From: Nocardioides sp. SYSU D00038
Lineage (GTDB): Bacteria; Actinomycetota; Actinomycetes; Propionibacteriales; Nocardioidaceae
Reading direction: 5' to 3'
Length of the DNA: 64,000 nt
Assembly (NCBI RefSeq): GCF_016924665.1
Contig: NZ_JAFFJT010000017.1
Location: forward strand, 1 to 64,000
The position numbers were made by a program, and so were the translations under genes. Position 1 is the stretch's first letter; every line of letters begins with the position of its first letter. Below the pieces are notes generated by a model. That model had not been told where the DNA came from and searched no databases. It was given only the letters and a program-made list of their open reading frames with translations. Shown here one piece after another: positions 48,801 through 56,937 of the stretch.

Positions 48801-48825
48801 GCGGGAGCACGAGGTGGTGGGTCAC
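48790..48825 (-). CDS. Leader peptide of the EamA gene (11 aa)
   Basis: A GTG-started frame encodes VTHHLVLPPPA and stops inside the first hairpin. CATGAT ends six bases before the GTG, the same spacing as the leaderless -10 elements elsewhere in the window, so a leaderless leader transcript is possible. Its codons (two His, two Leu, one Val, three Pro) are the probable sensor. It begins eight bases after the stop region of the epimerase gene. Confidence 0.5.
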   Translation of the reverse strand: MTHHLVLPPPA

Positions 48826-48832
48826 CCGCGCA

Positions 48833-49687
48833 TCATGACGCGTCGGAGTAGCCGCGCGCCAACAGATTGACCAGGCTGGGCGCCGAGGGTTGCCAGCCGA
48901 GCTCGCGGGCCTTGGCGCCGCTGGCCTGCTGGTCGAGCAGCAGCGCCTCGGCGAACGGCGCGCCGACGCGCTCGGCGGCCTCCTCGGCCGAGCCGGGCAC
49001 CACCGGGCCGAGCGCCTCGCCGAGCTCGCGGACCGTGGGGTTGGTGCCGTTGGCGCCGACGTAGAGGTCGCCGGTGGGCTGGTCGAGGACGCGGAGGTAG
49101 AGATCGGCCAGCTCGTCGCGGTGGACGGTGGTCCAGTGCTGCTCGCCGGTGCCGATCAGCCGCAGCGCACCGGACTCGTCGCGCGGCGAGCCGGCGATCA
49201 GCGACGGGATGCCGGTGCCGCCGCCGTAGACGACCGCCGGCCGGATCACCGAGCCGCGCAGGTCGGCCGCGAGCACCCGCTCCTCGTCGGCCAGCCGCCA
49301 CGCGGTCAACGGGATCGGGTCGGCGGGGGAGTCCTCGGTGATGTCGGAGTTGTTGCCGTAGGTCCAGATCCCGCCGGTGTGCACGAACGGCTTGTCGGTG
49401 CCGGCGAACGCCGCCAGCGCCGCCGACACGACGCTCTCGTTGAGCGTGGCGTCGCGCTCGTCGCCGCCGGCGGCGGTGTGGATCGCGCCCTGCACGGTCT
49501 CGAGCTGGCCGCGCAGCCAGTCGGTGTCGAACACGTCGCCGACCAGGGGCTGGGCGCCGAGCTCCTTGACGGCCGCGGCCGCGTCGTCGCTGCGCACGAC
49601 CGCGGTGACCTCGTGCCCGACGGCGAGCAGCCGCACGAGCACCGCCGATCCGATGTGTCCGGTTCCTCCGGTGAGCAAGATCTCCAT
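48833..49687 (-). CDS. NAD(P)-dependent epimerase/SDR-family protein
   Basis: This 284-residue protein has the Rossmann motif LLTGGTGHIGSAV at about residues 4-16 and an atypical-SDR layout (VVRSDDAAAAV, later GSVIRPAVVYGGG). It resembles the NmrA/dTDP-rhamnose-reductase-like group and is cytoplasmic. The substrate is unknown. The ATG at 49687 follows the divergent MFS gene promoter region. It lies directly upstream of the EamA leader on the same strand. Confidence 0.85.
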   Translation of the reverse strand: MEILLTGGTGHIGSAVLVRLLAVGHEVTAVVRSDDAAAAVKELGAQPLVGDVFDTDWLRGQLETVQGAIHTAAGGDERDATLNESVVSAALAAFAGTDKPFVHTGGIWTYGNNSDITEDSPADPIPLTAWRLADEERVLAADLRGSVIRPAVVYGGGTGIPSLIAGSPRDESGALRLIGTGEQHWTTVHRDELADLYLRVLDQPTGDLYVGANGTNPTVRELGEALGPVVPGSAEEAAERVGAPFAEALLLDQQASGAKARELGWQPSAPSLVNLLARGYSDAS

Positions 49688-49802
49688 GCCGGGGCCAACC
49701 CCGTCCTGGTGCCGGTTGTTCCGACGGTTCTTGCGCTGGCTGTGGGGAAGGGGCCCCTGCCCACGCAGCGGGACGTGGCGCGGCGACCCCGCGGGCGCGC
49801 CG

Positions 49803-49808
49803 TTGAAT
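49803..49808 (+). promoter_or_regulatory. Putative -10 (TTGAAT) for leaderless MFS mRNA
   Basis: TTGAAT lies six bases upstream of the GTG at 49815 and no ribosome-binding site is present. The geometry equals that at 311 and 27003. Confidence 0.4.
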
Positions 49809-49814
49809 GGGTCG

Positions 49815-51005
49815 GTGACCGCCACCGCGCCCGCCGAGATCGGCACCGCCCGGCGGTGGTCGATGCTCGCGGCGAGCACGCTGGCGCAGGCCGCGGCCGC
49901 GGTGATGATCCACGGGCCGGCGTTCCTCATCCCGACCCTGCACGACCGGCAGGAGCTGAGCCTGGCCCGGGCGGGGGTGGTGGCCGCGATGCCGACGCTG
50001 GGCGTGATGTGCGGGCTGGTCGCCTGGGGGCTGCTGACCGACCGGCGCGGCGAGCGGCTGGTGCTGCTCACCGGCCTGACGGCGACGGCGGTGCTGGGCG
50101 TGGCGGGCGTGCTGGTCGACGGCGTGGTACCGCTGGCGGTGGTGCTCTTCCTGGCCGGGCTCGCGGCCGCCAGCACCGGCTCGGCGAGCGGCCGGGTCGT
50201 CGTCGGCTGGTTCCCGGTCGGGCGACGCGGACTGGCGATGGGGGTGCGGCAGATGGCGCAGCCCGTGGGCGTCGGCGTGGCCGCGATCTCGATGGCGGTC
50301 GTGGCCGAGCGGTCCGGGCCGCAGGCCGCGCTGTGGGTGCCGGTGGTCGCGTGCACGCTGGCGGCGGTGGTGGTGGCCCTCGTGGTCGCCGACCCGCCAC
50401 GACCCGACCCGCGCTCGGGCGCGGCCGCCAACCCCTACCGTGAGAACGGCTACCTCGCCCGGATCCACGGCGTCTCGGTGCTCCTGGTGGTGCCCCAGTT
50501 CGTGGTGTGGACCTTCGCGCTGGTCTGGCTGGTGCAGGACCGCGACTGGTCGGCCGCTGCGGCCGGCGCCCTGGTCGCGGTGGCCCAGGTCGCCGGGGCC
50601 CTCGGCCGGATCGCCGCCGGCCAGCTCTCCGACGTGGTCGCCAGTCGGATGCGACCGCTGCGCTGGGTCGCCGTCGCGGCCGCCGTGCTGATGGCGCTGC
50701 TCGGCGTGGCGGCCGGGCAGGACTGGTCGGTCGCCGTACCCCTCGTGGTGCTCGCGACGGTGGTGACGGTCGCCGACAACGGGCTGGCGTTCACCGCGGT
50801 CGCCGAGCGCGCCGGGCCGTTCTGGTCGGGCCGGGCGCTGGGGCTGCAGAACACCGCCCAGTACCTCGCCGCCTCCGTCGTGCCGCCCGTCGCCGGGCTC
50901 ACCGTCGCCCACCTCGGCTTCTCGTGGACGTTCGCGCTCGCCGCCCTCTTCCCCGTCGTCGCCGTCGCGCTGGTGCCGGTGGGCGAGGAGCGCGAGCTGG
51001 CGTGA
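49815..51005 (+). CDS. MFS transporter
   Basis: This 396-residue protein has twelve hydrophobic helices. The MFS loop 2-3 motif appears as GLLTDRRGERLVL and its counterpart in the second half as GRIAAGQLSDVV. The second half begins near ARIHGVSVLL. It resembles nitrate/oxalate- or sugar-type MFS carriers, but no substrate motif is decisive. The GTG at 49815 is used for the leaderless promoter fit. Its end abuts family-2 repeats. Confidence 0.85.
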   Translation: MTATAPAEIGTARRWSMLAASTLAQAAAAVMIHGPAFLIPTLHDRQELSLARAGVVAAMPTLGVMCGLVAWGLLTDRRGERLVLLTGLTATAVLGVAGVLVDGVVPLAVVLFLAGLAAASTGSASGRVVVGWFPVGRRGLAMGVRQMAQPVGVGVAAISMAVVAERSGPQAALWVPVVACTLAAVVVALVVADPPRPDPRSGAAANPYRENGYLARIHGVSVLLVVPQFVVWTFALVWLVQDRDWSAAAAGALVAVAQVAGALGRIAAGQLSDVVASRMRPLRWVAVAAAVLMALLGVAAGQDWSVAVPLVVLATVVTVADNGLAFTAVAERAGPFWSGRALGLQNTAQYLAASVVPPVAGLTVAHLGFSWTFALAALFPVVAVALVPVGEERELA

Positions 51006-51013
51006 GGGGGGGT

Positions 51014-51103
51014 GGGTTTCCCCGGTGCACCGGGGAAACCCGCACCTGTCGGCCAGAACTCCGGCCGAGAAGTCGAGGTTCTGGCCGAGAGGTCGGGTGG
51101 GCG
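51014..51103. repeat. Family-2 composite palindrome
   Basis: A 28-bp perfect palindrome beginning GGGTTTCCCCGGTG (51014-51041) is followed by the conserved tail containing CCGGCCGAGAAGTCGAGGTT near 51061. The tail matches the one at 36666-36720 almost base for base, showing that palindrome and tail move or persist as one unit. It may terminate the MFS gene. Confidence 0.75.
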
Positions 51104-51190
51104 ACCGGGTGCGGTGGTCTGGTCCGGCGATGAGCCCGGGCGGTGCGGGTGGTCCATCCTCGACAGGCGTACGACGACGAAGGAGCACCC

Positions 51191-51766
51191 GTGGAGCAGC
51201 AGACCCCCGCCCAGGAGTTCGCCGAGGTCGGTGACCGGTTCACGGCCGTCGCAGACGGCGTCGCCGACTGGGACGCGCCGTCGCCGGTGGCCGAGTGGCG
51301 GGCCCGCGACGTCGTGCGTCACCTGGTCGAGTGGTTCCCGTCGTTCCTCTCCGCGGGGGCCGGCGTCGACCTGCCGACCGGCCCCTCGGTCGACGCCGAC
51401 CCGGCCGGCGCCTGGCGGCACCTCGCGGACGCCGTCGCGGGGCTGCTCGCCGACCCGGCCACGGCAGACCGGGTGCTGAGCAACCCCCACATCGGCGAGG
51501 TGCCGCTGCCGGAGGCGGTCAGCAGGTTCTTCACCGCCGACGTCTTCATGCACACCTGGGACCTCGCCCGGGCCACCGGCCAGGACGACACCCTCGACCC
51601 CGAGCGTGCCGCCGCGCTGCTGGCCGGCATGGAGCCGATGGACGAGGTGCTCCGCGCCAGCGGGCAGTACGGCGCCCGGGTCGCCGTCTCCGCCGACGCG
51701 CCCGTGCAGGACCGGCTGGTCGGGTTCATCGGGCGCGACCCGGGCTGGGCCCCGCCGAGCGCCTGA
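51191..51766 (+). CDS. TIGR03086-family DinB-like protein
   Basis: This 191-residue protein matches the TIGR03086 mycothiol-dependent-isomerase-like (DinB four-helix) family: an early WDAPSPVAEWRARDVVRHLVEW stretch with the first metal His, and later FTADVFMHTWDLARATG with the second His. The family binds a divalent metal and often uses mycothiol. The substrate here is unknown. The GTG start follows AAGGAG by six bases. It stands as a single gene beside repeats. Confidence 0.85.
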   Translation: MEQQTPAQEFAEVGDRFTAVADGVADWDAPSPVAEWRARDVVRHLVEWFPSFLSAGAGVDLPTGPSVDADPAGAWRHLADAVAGLLADPATADRVLSNPHIGEVPLPEAVSRFFTADVFMHTWDLARATGQDDTLDPERAAALLAGMEPMDEVLRASGQYGARVAVSADAPVQDRLVGFIGRDPGWAPPSA

Positions 51767-51818
51767 CCCGGGGCGCCGGCCGGAGTCACCCCGCGACCGA
51801 CCGGGTACAGGTCCGGCC

Positions 51819-51989
51819 ATGACCGGACCTGCCCGTCGTCGCGTCCCCTCCCGCTGGGTCGCCGCCGCGTTCGTCGTCCTCGGCCTGGTGGTCGGCACCT
51901 GGCTCGTCGTCCGTGCCCTGTCCGGCGACGACTCCGACGTGCCCGACGACCCGGGCACCCTGCCGTCGCTCACCGAGGTGCGGCGGTGA
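51819..51989 (+). CDS. Small single-helix membrane protein coupled to the Nramp gene
   Basis: This 56-residue protein has a basic start (RRRVPSRW), one transmembrane helix (about 14-32) and an acidic outer tail (SGDDSDVPDDPG). Its stop overlaps the next start as GTGA, so both are made together. The acidic tail could attract metal ions for the transporter. No family is recognised. No clear Shine-Dalgarno sequence is seen. Confidence 0.6.
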   Translation: MTGPARRRVPSRWVAAAFVVLGLVVGTWLVVRALSGDDSDVPDDPGTLPSLTEVRR

Positions 51990-53281
51990 GCGCCGCCGAC
52001 CCGACCACCACCACGCGCCCACCCCGGTGGAAGGTCGTCGGCCCCGGACTCGTCGTGGCGGCCACCGGCGTCGGCGCCGCCGACCTGGTCGCCACGCTGG
52101 TGGCCGGCGCCAAGTTCGGCTACACGCTGCTGTGGGTGGTCGTGCTCGGCGCGGTGATCAAGGTCGTGCTCGTCGAGGGCGCCGGCCGCTACTCCCTGGC
52201 CACCGGGCGGACGATCTTCGAGGGCTGGCGCAGCCTGGGGCCCTGGACGACGTGGTACTTCGCGCCCTACATCGCGGTGTGGGGACTGGTCTACGGCGCG
52301 ACCGCGATGTCGTCGTCGGCGCTGCCGGTGGTTGCGCTGTTCCCGGACGCCGACCTGTCGCTGCGCTGGACGGCGGTCGTCACCGGCCTGGTCGGGCTGG
52401 CCCTGGTCTGGTTCGGGTCCTACGCCACCTTCGAGAAGGTGATCACGGCGCTGGTGGGCGTGATGTTCGTGACCGTGGTCGGCGCGGCGGTGCTCACCGT
52501 GCCGAACCTGGGCGAGGTCGTGACCGGGCTGCGGCCGGTCTTCCCCGACGACTCGATCATCAACGTCCTCGCGATCGCGGGTGGCGTGGGCGGCACGATC
52601 ACCCTGGCGGCGTACGGCTACTGGCTGCGCGAGAAGGGCTGGGACTCGGTGCCGTTCATGCGGGTGATGCGCATCGACAACGCCGTCGCGTACGCCGTCA
52701 CCGGCATCTTCGTCACCGCGATGCTCGTCGTGGGCGCCGAGCTGTACTACTCCGCCGGCATCGCGGCCGAGTCGGGCGACCAGGCGCTGGTGCAGCTCTC
52801 CGACGTGCTGGCCGACCGCTACGGCGAGGTCTACGGCACCGTGTTCCTGGTGGGGTTCTGGGCGTCGTCGTTCACGTCCCTGATCGGGGTGTGGAGCGGG
52901 GTCAGCCTGATGTTCGCCGACTTCTGGGGCAACCTGCGCGACCTGCCGACCGGCCACCCCGCCACCCGCACCGGCGGCCGCTACGTGCGCGCCTACATGC
53001 TCTGGCTGACCTTCCCGCCGATGCTGCTGCTCCTGCTCGACGAGCCGGTCGGGCTGATCCTGGCCTACGGCACGCTCGGCGCGGTCTTCATGCCGTTCCT
53101 GGCGATCACGCTGCTGATCCTGCTCAACCGCCGCTCGGCGCCCGCCGGCACCGAGGTGCCGCGGGAGTGGCGCAACCGGTGGCTCTCCAACGGCCTGATG
53201 GCGCTGTGTGCCGTGCTGTTCCTCGCGCTGGCGGTCAACGAGATCCGCAACCAGCTGGCGCCGTACGTCTCCTGGTGGTGA
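51986..53281 (+). CDS. Nramp-related transporter lacking canonical metal motifs
   Basis: This 431-residue protein has about eleven transmembrane helices and aligns with the Nramp family. In Nramp Mn/Fe carriers the first helix has DPGN and the sixth MPH. Here the first reads ATGVGAADLVATLV and the sixth reads LAIAGGVGGTITLAAYGYW, so those metal-binding residues are missing. It may carry another substrate, as reported for some Nramp relatives. A small acidic membrane protein precedes it in an overlapping arrangement. Confidence 0.85.
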   Translation: MSAADPTTTTRPPRWKVVGPGLVVAATGVGAADLVATLVAGAKFGYTLLWVVVLGAVIKVVLVEGAGRYSLATGRTIFEGWRSLGPWTTWYFAPYIAVWGLVYGATAMSSSALPVVALFPDADLSLRWTAVVTGLVGLALVWFGSYATFEKVITALVGVMFVTVVGAAVLTVPNLGEVVTGLRPVFPDDSIINVLAIAGGVGGTITLAAYGYWLREKGWDSVPFMRVMRIDNAVAYAVTGIFVTAMLVVGAELYYSAGIAAESGDQALVQLSDVLADRYGEVYGTVFLVGFWASSFTSLIGVWSGVSLMFADFWGNLRDLPTGHPATRTGGRYVRAYMLWLTFPPMLLLLLDEPVGLILAYGTLGAVFMPFLAITLLILLNRRSAPAGTEVPREWRNRWLSNGLMALCAVLFLALAVNEIRNQLAPYVSWW

Positions 53282-53284
53282 CCG

Positions 53285-53617
53285 CTACTTCGGCGGGAGG
53301 GCGGTGACCACGGCGACGCCGCGCGCGACCCACGCGGCGAGCGCCTCGTCGTCGCGGAGAGCCTCCTCGTCGACCCGCACCCAGGTGCGGGAGGTGCGCT
53401 CGCCCATCCGCATCGGCTCCACGCCGTCGGCCGCGACGAGCGCCGCCTGGTCGGGTGCAGGCACCCGGACCAGGAGGCTGCTCTCGTCGCTCACGCACAC
53501 CGCCAGGTGTCCCCCGAGCAGGAACCCCAGGCCGCCGAACATCCGTTTCTCCTGGGCCGGGCCGTGCCCGGACACGGCCCCGCGCACCCGCTCGGCCAGC
53601 TCCTCGTCGTACGCCAT
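53285..53617 (-). CDS. TfoX/Sxy N-terminal domain protein
   Basis: This 110-residue protein is a stand-alone TfoX N-terminal domain: YDEELAERVRGAV, then EKRMFGGLGFLLGGHLAVCV, the family signature. In gamma-proteobacteria TfoX/Sxy activates competence genes, but actinobacterial single-domain copies are of unknown function. ATG start at 53617. It ends three bases from the convergent Nramp gene. Confidence 0.9.
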   Translation of the reverse strand: MAYDEELAERVRGAVSGHGPAQEKRMFGGLGFLLGGHLAVCVSDESSLLVRVPAPDQAALVAADGVEPMRMGERTSRTWVRVDEEALRDDEALAAWVARGVAVVTALPPK

Positions 53618-53662
53618 GGCGGCAGCGTGGCAGCACGCGCCGACGTCCGTCGAGGGGTGGCC

Positions 53663-56053
53663 TCAATCGGTGGCCAGGCCGGCGGCCGGCGCCACCCGCG
53701 CCGCGCGGCGGGCCGGCAGCAGGCACGACGCCAGCCCGGCCAGCCCGGCGACCACGACCACCAGGGCCAGCTGCCGGACCGGCAGCACCATCGGCGAGTC
53801 GTCGACCAGCGGCCGGACCATCGCCTCGTTGCCGACCCACGCGTAGGCGACGCCCACGGCGGTGCCGAGCACGGTGGCCACCACCGAGAGCAGGACCGCC
53901 TCGGTGGCCAGGGTGGCGCGCAGCTGGCGGCGGGTCAGCCCCAGCGCCCGCAGCAGCGAGTGCTCCCGGCCGCGCTCGAGCACCGAGAGGCCGAGCGTGT
54001 TGCCGATGCCGACCAGCGCGATGACCACCGCGATGCCGAGCAGCCCGACCACCGCGCCGGTGAGCACGTCGAGCTGCAGCGTGACGTAGGCCCGCTGGGC
54101 CAGGCCGTTGCCGAGCTCGGCGTCGACGTTGACGGCGAGCGCCTCGAGGTCGCCGGCCACGTCCTCGGCGTCGGCGCCACCGCCGGCGCGCACCCAGACC
54201 GCCTGCGGCGCCGGGTCGCCGAGTCGGGCCAGGGTCGCGGGCGCGACCAGCCCCGCGAGGTCCCAGCCCTCGCCGAGCCGCACCCGGAGGGTGACATCGC
54301 GACCGCCGACGGTCACCGCGACCCGGCGCGCGTCGGGCGCGACGTCGTAGGGCAGCCAGATCTCCCCGGGCCGGGGCCGCGGCAGGGCGGCGTGGGTGAC
54401 GGTGCCGGCGTCGTCGGGCACCGTCAGCACCCGCAGGTCGCCGACGCCGTGCGACACCTCCGCGCGCACGCCCTCGACCGCGACCGCGGCGGCGACGTCG
54501 GGGGTGGCGCGCACGTCGCCGACCAGCGTGGTCGGCAGCGGGTCGCCGGTGGCGGTGAGCGTGAGGTCGACCGGGTGCTGGGTGGCCATCTCGCCGTCGA
54601 TCGAGCCGCGGGCGGTGGCCAGACCGGTGAGCACCGCGGTGGTGAGCGTGACTCCCACCAGCAGCGAGGCGGTGGTGGCCGCCGTCCGCCGGGGGTTGCG
54701 TACGGCGTTGCCGGTGGCCAGCCGGGCGGTGGTGCCCCCGACCCGGCCCAGGGCGCCGCCTCCCAGCCGGATCAGCGCCGGCACCAGCACCGGGCCGAGC
54801 AGCAGCAGCCCGCTGAACGAGGCGATCCCGCCGGCCAGCATGGGCGCGACCGAGGTGACCGCGACCGACGCCGCGAGCAGCCCGACGCCGCCCACCACGA
54901 GCGCCAGGCCGAGGCCGATGCGCAGCCGGCCGGCCGCGGTGTGCACGTCGACGTCCTGGTCGGGGCGCAGGGCGGCCAGCGGGCTGACCCGCACCACCTT
55001 GCGGGTGGGCAGCCAGGCCGCGAGCAGCGTGACGACCAGGCCGGTCACCAGGGCGGCGGCGAGCCACGCCGGCGAGAACGACACCGCGCCCAGCGGGGCC
55101 CGGGGCGAGAGCTCGCGCACCAGGGCGACCAGGCCGAGGCCGAGTCCGGCACCGGCCACCACGCCGACCACCGAGGAGACGGCCCCCAGCAGCAGCGCCT
55201 CCACCCGCACCGAGCGCAGCACCTGACGACGGGTCGCGCCCACGCAGCGCAGCAGCGCGAAGTCGCGGGTGCGCTGGGCGAACAGGATCGAGAACGTGTT
55301 GGCGATGACCAGCACCGCGACGGTCAGCGCGATCGCGGCGAAGAGCAGCAGCACGTAGGCGAGGACGTTGACACCCTGGCTCAGCTCCGTGGATCGGTCC
55401 TCGACGAACTCGTCGACGTCCCGCACCGTCCCGGGCACGCCCGAGAGCTCCTCCGGTCCCGCGCCGCGGTAGGCGACGCTGTCGACGTAGAGGGTCTGCG
55501 ACCAGGCCGTGACCTCCGACCAGGGCAGGTAGAGCGTGGCCCCGACGCTGGCCGACGGGCTGTCGACCAGGCCGACCACGGTCACCTCGACCGCCCGGCT
55601 GCCGGCGCCCACGGTGAGCGGGTCGCCCACCCCGACGCCCTCGCTCTTGGCGGCGTTGACGTCGGCGACGGCCTCGCCCGGCCCGCGCGGGAAGCGGCCC
55701 TCCTCGACCACCTGCCAGCGCAGCACCGGGTCGTCGGCGATCGCGCCGACGTCGACCCGGTCGGAGACCCGCGACCCGCGGACCGGCTGCATCGTCCAGC
55801 CCAGCACGGCCGCGGAGTCGCCGGCCCGAGCGGCCCGGTCGACCAGCGTGACCGCCTCCGCGCCGCTGAGGTCGGTGACCACGGCGTCCGCGTCGTCGTA
55901 GGGCAGCGCGACCCCGGCGACCATGCCGTCGCGGGCCGCCGAGGCGATCGCGTTGGTGGCGACCACGAAACCGACGCCGATCGTGACCGCCAGCACGGCG
56001 GCGACGTAGCGCCGGGTGTGGGTGCGCAGCGAGGCGAGCAGCACCGTCCTCAT
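53663..56053 (-). CDS. ABC transporter permease, FtsX/MacB type (duplicated)
   Basis: This 796-residue membrane protein has an N-terminal helix, an extracytoplasmic domain to about 255, three helices (about 260-370), then a further helical group and a second large external domain with three final helices. This duplicated FtsX layout is typical of actinobacterial ABC exporters for peptides or lipoproteins. The start overlaps the ATPase stop as ATGA. Together with that ATPase it forms an exporter, probably controlled by the adjacent two-component system. Confidence 0.9.
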   Translation of the reverse strand: MRTVLLASLRTHTRRYVAAVLAVTIGVGFVVATNAIASAARDGMVAGVALPYDDADAVVTDLSGAEAVTLVDRAARAGDSAAVLGWTMQPVRGSRVSDRVDVGAIADDPVLRWQVVEEGRFPRGPGEAVADVNAAKSEGVGVGDPLTVGAGSRAVEVTVVGLVDSPSASVGATLYLPWSEVTAWSQTLYVDSVAYRGAGPEELSGVPGTVRDVDEFVEDRSTELSQGVNVLAYVLLLFAAIALTVAVLVIANTFSILFAQRTRDFALLRCVGATRRQVLRSVRVEALLLGAVSSVVGVVAGAGLGLGLVALVRELSPRAPLGAVSFSPAWLAAALVTGLVVTLLAAWLPTRKVVRVSPLAALRPDQDVDVHTAAGRLRIGLGLALVVGGVGLLAASVAVTSVAPMLAGGIASFSGLLLLGPVLVPALIRLGGGALGRVGGTTARLATGNAVRNPRRTAATTASLLVGVTLTTAVLTGLATARGSIDGEMATQHPVDLTLTATGDPLPTTLVGDVRATPDVAAAVAVEGVRAEVSHGVGDLRVLTVPDDAGTVTHAALPRPRPGEIWLPYDVAPDARRVAVTVGGRDVTLRVRLGEGWDLAGLVAPATLARLGDPAPQAVWVRAGGGADAEDVAGDLEALAVNVDAELGNGLAQRAYVTLQLDVLTGAVVGLLGIAVVIALVGIGNTLGLSVLERGREHSLLRALGLTRRQLRATLATEAVLLSVVATVLGTAVGVAYAWVGNEAMVRPLVDDSPMVLPVRQLALVVVVAGLAGLASCLLPARRAARVAPAAGLATD

Positions 56054-56811
56054 CGCTCGCCCCGCAGGGTCGCGACGAGCTGGTCGGCCGACGGCTCGAC
56101 CAGGTGGGCGCGGATGGTGCCGTCGGCGATCACCACGACGTCGTCGGCGTACGCCGCCGCGTCGAGCTCGTGCGTCACCATCACCACCGTCTGCCCGAGC
56201 TCGCGCACGGTGCGGCGCAGGTGCCCCAGCACCTCCGCGGACGACTCGCTGTCGAGGTTGCCGGTGGGCTCGTCGGCGAAGACGACCGCGGGCTCGTGCA
56301 CCAGCGCCCGGGCGATCGCGACCCGCTGCTGCTGGCCGCCGCTGAGCTCGTGGGGGCGGTGGGTGAGCCGGTCGCCGAGGCCGAGGGTGGCGATCAGCTC
56401 GTCGTGGCGCTGCCGGTCGGGCTGCCGGCCGGCCAGCTCGAGGGGCAGCAGGATGTTCTGGCCTGCGGTCAGCATCGGGAGCAGGTTGAAGGACTGGAAG
56501 ACGAAGCCGAGGTGCTCGCGCCGGAACAGCGTGAGCGCGGTGTCGTCGAGGTCCTCCAGGGCGGTGCCGGCCACCGCGACCGAGCCCGAGGTCGGCTGGT
56601 CCAGCCCGGCCAGGCAGTGCATGAGCGTGGACTTGCCCGAGCCCGACGGGCCCATGATCGCGGTGAACCGGCCCACCGGCAGGCCGAGGTCGACGCCCCG
56701 CAGGGCGTGCACGGCGGCGTCGCCGCGGCCGTAGGTGCGGGTCAGGCCGCGGGCCACGGCCGCGAACCCCGAGGTGGGCAGGTCGGTGCTGGAGCTGAGG
56801 ATCTGGGTCAT
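56050..56811 (-). CDS. ABC transporter ATPase (MacB/LolD-type)
   Basis: This 253-residue ATPase has Walker A GPSGSGKST (about 54-62), Q-loop VFQSFNLLPML, the signature LSGGQQQR, Walker B VVFADEP and the His-loop MVTHEL. The MacB/LolD type pairs with FtsX-like permeases, and one follows directly. The ATG at 56811 lies 126 bases after the regulator gene, across a terminator-like hairpin. Confidence 0.93.
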   Translation of the reverse strand: MTQILSSSTDLPTSGFAAVARGLTRTYGRGDAAVHALRGVDLGLPVGRFTAIMGPSGSGKSTLMHCLAGLDQPTSGSVAVAGTALEDLDDTALTLFRREHLGFVFQSFNLLPMLTAGQNILLPLELAGRQPDRQRHDELIATLGLGDRLTHRPHELSGGQQQRVAIARALVHEPAVVFADEPTGNLDSESSAEVLGHLRRTVRELGQTVVMVTHELDAAAYADDVVVIADGTIRAHLVEPSADQLVATLRGER

Positions 56812-56876
56812 GCCGCCGAGTCTTCGCGGCGGCTGACCCCGGGTCGTCAGGCTGCGGGCCGGTGTCGGCGTACGAC

Positions 56877-56896
56877 GCCGGGCGGACCCGCCCGGC
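56877..56896 (-). terminator. Terminator-like hairpin after the two-component genes
   Basis: GCCGGGCG and CGCCCGGC form eight-base arms around GACC, about 40 bases after the response-regulator stop and 66 bases before the ABC gene. The direct repeats GGCGTACGAC at 56867 and 56898 flank it and may be regulator-binding sites. Confidence 0.45.
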
Positions 56897-56937
56897 CGGC
56901 GTACGACCCGGGGCGGAGCCGGTCGGACCGCGGGCCG

